Positions 14,485-16,852 of a stretch of DNA of 16,852 bases are shown here, piece by piece. Position numbers and translations under genes: made by a program. The DNA comes from LMUY01 sp964242925. GTDB taxonomy: Bacteria; Pseudomonadota; Alphaproteobacteria; Acetobacterales; Acetobacteraceae. The notes under the pieces were generated by a model. That model made no database searches, was not told the origin of the DNA, and was given only the letters and a program-made list of their open reading frames with translations. Location of the stretch: positions 1-16,852 of the forward strand of contig CAXTBW010000096.1 in NCBI GenBank assembly GCA_964242925.1, in the 5' to 3' direction. The stretch's first letter is position 1. The number at the start of each line of letters is the position of its first letter.

Positions 14485-14582
14485 CGTCATCGCGAGGCGC
14501 CGCTTGGCGGCGCGGCGATCCAGGCGGCGCGTATGGCGCTGGCGGCTGGATTGCCGCGTCGCAAACGCTCCTCGCAATGACA
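14485..14582. repeat. Imperfect inverted repeat between convergent genes
   Basis: The left end CGTCATCGCGAGGCGCCGC...GCGATCCAG and the reverse complement of the right end, TGTCATTGCGAGGAGCGTT...GCAATCCAG, match closely over ~38 bases around a centre of ~20 bases. It resembles, from memory, the GTCATTGCGAGC...AATCCA dispersed repeat of alphaproteobacteria. It fills the gap between the converging GMC gene and hflX and could fold into a long stem that ends both transcripts. Confidence 0.75.
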
Positions 14583-14599
14583 ATTGTCGACGCCGCATC

Positions 14600-15964
14600 T
14601 CAGTGCGCGGCGAGGCTCCGCCGCAGCCGGGTAATGGCGCTCGGCAGGCCGCGCACCTTCAGCAGCCGGCCGGTCTCGTCGTGCTCCTCGGACAACACCC
14701 GCGCGCTCTCGTAGACCTCGCCGATCAGGCCCTGCTTCGCATAGGGCAGCACCAGCACCTCCTCCACCATCGCCGCCTCGAAGAACGCGATGATGGTGTC
14801 CCGCAGCGCGCTCACATCCTCCGGCGCGTGGGCGGAGAGCAGGATCGCGTCCGGATGCTTCTCCACCAGCGCCGCGCGCCCGGCTGCGTCCACCCGGTCC
14901 AGCTTGTTCAGCACCAGGCGCGACGGCACGGCATCGGCGCCGATCTCGCGCAGCACGCTGCGGCTCACTTCCAGCTGCGCCTCGTAGGTCGGGTCCGACG
15001 CATCGACCACGAACAGCAGCAGCGAGGCCTCCAGCGCCTCCGCCAAGGTGGAGCGGAACGAGGCGACCAGGTCGTGCGGCAGCTGCTTGATGAAGCCGAC
15101 CGTGTCGGAGACGAGCACGCGGGGCCGGGTCTCCGGCTGCAGGGTGCGGACGGTGGTGTCGAGGGTGGCGAACAGCTTGTCCTCCACCAGCACCTGGCTG
15201 CCGGTCAGCGCCCGCATCAGCGAGGACTTGCCCGCATTGGTGTAGCCGACCAGCGCCACCCGCAGCTGGTCGCGCCGGGCCGACCTGCGCTGGTCCCCGT
15301 CGCGCTGCACCGCCTCCAGCTGCTCGCGGAGCTCCGACAGCCGGTCGCGGACCTTGCGGCGATCCAGCGCCAGCGCGCTCTCGCCGGCACCCGGACCCTG
15401 TTGACGGCCCCCACCAGCGGACGACTCCCGCATACGGGGTGCGACATATTTCAACCGCGCCATCTCCACCTGCAGCTTGGCCTCGCGGGTGTTGGCGTGG
15501 CGGTGGAAGATCTCGACGATGACGCCGTTGCGGTCCAGCACCTCGGCGCCGGTTGCACGCTCGAGGTTGCGGATCTGACTCGGCGACAGCTCGTGGTCGA
15601 CGATCACGAACTCGGGTTTGCGAGCGGCCTCCGGATCGGGCGCGGCCGGGTCAGCAGTCGGGGCCGCGCCTTCGAAGCGCTGCCGGGCCTTAGATCTCGG
15701 CGGCGGCGCCATCGAGCCGACCACGCCGGTGCCCCCGGTCAGCGCCGCCAACTCGGCCAGCTTGCCACTGCCTAGCAGTGCCCCGGCGCCGGTGCCCTCG
15801 CGCTTCTGCGAAACCGTGCCGACCACCTCGTAGCCCAGCGTTTTCACCAGGCGCCCGAGCTCTTCGAGGCTGGCTTCGTGCGCGGCGTCATCGGTGTCCG
15901 GCGTCTGGATGCCGACGAGGACGGCAAGCGGGATCGGGGGTGTGGTCTCCATGACCGGTGTCAT
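14600..15964 (-). CDS. hflX: Ribosome-associated GTPase HflX
   Basis: HflX is a GTPase that binds the large ribosomal subunit and splits stalled ribosomes. The 454-residue product has the HflX N-terminal domain (~12-180, with LLGSGKLAEL and VIVDHELSPSQIRNLER), the glycine-rich signature GPGAGESALALDRR (~190-203), then the G domain: G1 GYTNAGKS (240-247), DTVGFIKQLPHDLV, and G4 NKLD. Two things differ from E. coli HflX (426 residues): an Ala/Pro-rich insertion of about 35 residues (~82-117) between GKLAELAALTGGTG and FVIVDH, and GAGESALALDRR in place of GETQLETDRR. The start is uncertain: ATG at 15964 (MTPVMETT) or at 15952 (METT), neither with a strong ribosome binding site. No hfq gene is upstream, although hfq-hflX is common in proteobacteria. 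It is convergent with the GMC gene and divergent from the binding-protein gene. Confidence 0.94.
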   Translation of the reverse strand: MTPVMETTPPIPLAVLVGIQTPDTDDAAHEASLEELGRLVKTLGYEVVGTVSQKREGTGAGALLGSGKLAELAALTGGTGVVGSMAPPPRSKARQRFEGAAPTADPAAPDPEAARKPEFVIVDHELSPSQIRNLERATGAEVLDRNGVIVEIFHRHANTREAKLQVEMARLKYVAPRMRESSAGGGRQQGPGAGESALALDRRKVRDRLSELREQLEAVQRDGDQRRSARRDQLRVALVGYTNAGKSSLMRALTGSQVLVEDKLFATLDTTVRTLQPETRPRVLVSDTVGFIKQLPHDLVASFRSTLAEALEASLLLFVVDASDPTYEAQLEVSRSVLREIGADAVPSRLVLNKLDRVDAAGRAALVEKHPDAILLSAHAPEDVSALRDTIIAFFEAAMVEEVLVLPYAKQGLIGEVYESARVLSEEHDETGRLLKVRGLPSAITRLRRSLAAH

Positions 15965-16002
15965 ATCACGGATCCGGCCGAACCCTGGAGCACGGCACGG
16001 TA

Positions 16003-16055
16003 GCGGCGGCGTGACTTGTCTGCCGGTGGGCAATTGGCTAGCGCTACGCCGCCGC
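16003..16055. promoter_or_regulatory. Inverted repeat in the divergent hflX / binding-protein intergenic region
   Basis: GCGGCGGCGT (16003-16012) and ACGCCGCCGC (16046-16055) are perfect 10-base complements 33 bases apart, with an 8-base palindrome TAGCGCTA (16039-16046) touching the second arm. It lies between two divergent starts, so it may be an operator dyad or a leader stem. The GC-rich arms make a chance match more likely than usual. Confidence 0.35.
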
Positions 16056-16081
16056 GGGAAGCGCGTCGGAGAGTGGAACAC

Positions 16082-16852
16082 ATGTCGAAATTGGCCCTTG
16101 CCCTGCTTGCGACCTGCACGCTCACAGGGGTCGCGCGGGCGGCTGACCCGGCGCCTGTCCACATCACCGTCCTCGCGGACCTGAACGACGACATCTACAA
16201 CGCGCGCGCCGGCAACGGGGGCGTGGACGCGACCAAGATGGCGGTGGCGGATTTCGGTGGCACGGTGCTGGGCCGCCCGATCGTGGTCGACGCGCTGAAC
16301 GACCACAACAAGGCGGCCGAGGCGCCGGGCCTGGCCAACCAGGCTTACGATGCCGGCGCCGACCTGCTGATGGACATCCAGAACGCGCCGATCGCCACCG
16401 CAGTCAGCAAGGTCGCAACGCAGCGGCACCGGCTGGCGATCAGCACCAACTCGGCCAACCCGGCGCTGAACCGGTCCGACTGCAGCAAGTATTTCTACCA
16501 CTACTCCTACGACGCGACCGCGCTGGAAACGGCAACCGCGGCCTATCTCGCGGCGCAGCCCAACGGCAAGCGCTGGGTCGCGATCGTGGCGGACGCCGGG
16601 TTCGGCAAGGGCGCGCTGGCGACGATGACCCAAGTGATCAAGGACCATGGCGGCGAGGTGGTGAAGAGCTTCGTCGTGCCGCCAGCGACCACCGACCTGT
16701 CCAGCGTCCTACAGGAGGTGCGCGGCCTCAACCCCGACGTCACCGCCGTGTTCAATGCGGGCGCCAACAACGACATCGAGATGACCGACGTGACTAAGGC
16801 CGGGCTGCCCGGGCACCTGACGACGGCCGTCGTGTTCCTGTCGGACGTCGAC
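16082..16852 (+). CDS. Periplasmic substrate-binding protein of a LivJ-type ABC transporter, cut by window edge
   Basis: The 257 residues visible are the start of a type 1 periplasmic binding protein (Leu/Ile/Val-binding family), the solute receptor of an ABC importer for amino acids, amides or other small organic ligands. Residues 1-20 form a Sec signal peptide, MSKLALALLATCTLTGVARA, with cleavage after ARA. The mature part shows the family pattern: VHITVLADLND, then a helix DATKMAVADFG, the strand GRPIVVDALNDHNK, GADLLMDIQNAPIATAVSKVA, AISTNSANPALN, and GKRWVAIVADAGFGKGALATM. GGAGAG at 16068-16073 supports the ATG at 16082; a GTG three codons upstream is possible but too close to that site. 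The gene is open to the right edge. Its ligand and transporter genes lie outside the window. Confidence 0.93.
   Translation, partial: MSKLALALLATCTLTGVARAADPAPVHITVLADLNDDIYNARAGNGGVDATKMAVADFGGTVLGRPIVVDALNDHNKAAEAPGLANQAYDAGADLLMDIQNAPIATAVSKVATQRHRLAISTNSANPALNRSDCSKYFYHYSYDATALETATAAYLAAQPNGKRWVAIVADAGFGKGALATMTQVIKDHGGEVVKSFVVPPATTDLSSVLQEVRGLNPDVTAVFNAGANNDIEMTDVTKAGLPGHLTTAVVFLSDVD

Overview
The window looks like a piece of the chromosome of a high-GC alphaproteobacterium, most likely from the Rhodospirillales/Acetobacteraceae side. This is an inference. It rests on a Ros/MucR regulator, CIRCE operators with the CTGGCACTC left arm, an Mfd with a DEEQ box, and inverted dispersed repeats of a kind I associate with alphaproteobacteria. 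No rRNA, tRNA, CRISPR array, insertion sequence or phage gene was seen.

Layout. At the left edge is a leftward groES-groEL operon; groEL runs off the window. Its promoter lies between two CIRCE operators. A solitary rightward Ros/MucR regulator follows, then a roughly 340-base gap with a repeat and a strong hairpin, then a shortish mfd. Close behind mfd is a class III aminotransferase that resembles the beta-phenylalanine aminotransferase family. A lower-GC patch (about 6.7-7.9 kb) carries an OmpA-domain protein with no visible signal peptide and an unrecognised C-terminal half. It is followed by a TfdA-type 2-oxoglutarate dioxygenase whose stop overlaps the start of glpD (GTGA), and then by a cysteine synthase. 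Next comes the most unusual locus: an alpha/beta hydrolase fused to a gluconate 2-dehydrogenase subunit 3-like domain, overlapping by ATGA a GMC-family FAD dehydrogenase. Convergent to that is hflX on the minus strand. Divergent from hflX, at the right edge, is the start of a periplasmic type 1 substrate-binding protein gene.

How the genes work together. Most of the window is ordinary housekeeping: protein folding under HrcA/CIRCE control, transcription-coupled repair, ribosome rescue, glycerol-3-phosphate oxidation and cysteine synthesis. The accessory part is mainly small-molecule catabolism: aminotransferase, dioxygenase, hydrolase-dehydrogenase pair, and a periplasmic solute receptor. Two translationally coupled pairs are visible from the overlaps: dioxygenase-glpD and hydrolase fusion-GMC. 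The hydrolase/subunit-3 fusion with its GMC partner is the best candidate for an undescribed system. I propose a cytoplasmic enzyme pair in which oxidation and ester or lactone hydrolysis are physically joined. Second is the leaderless OmpA-domain protein, which has base composition unlike its neighbours. Between genes sit three kinds of repeat-like elements, including one family present twice just after stop codons.
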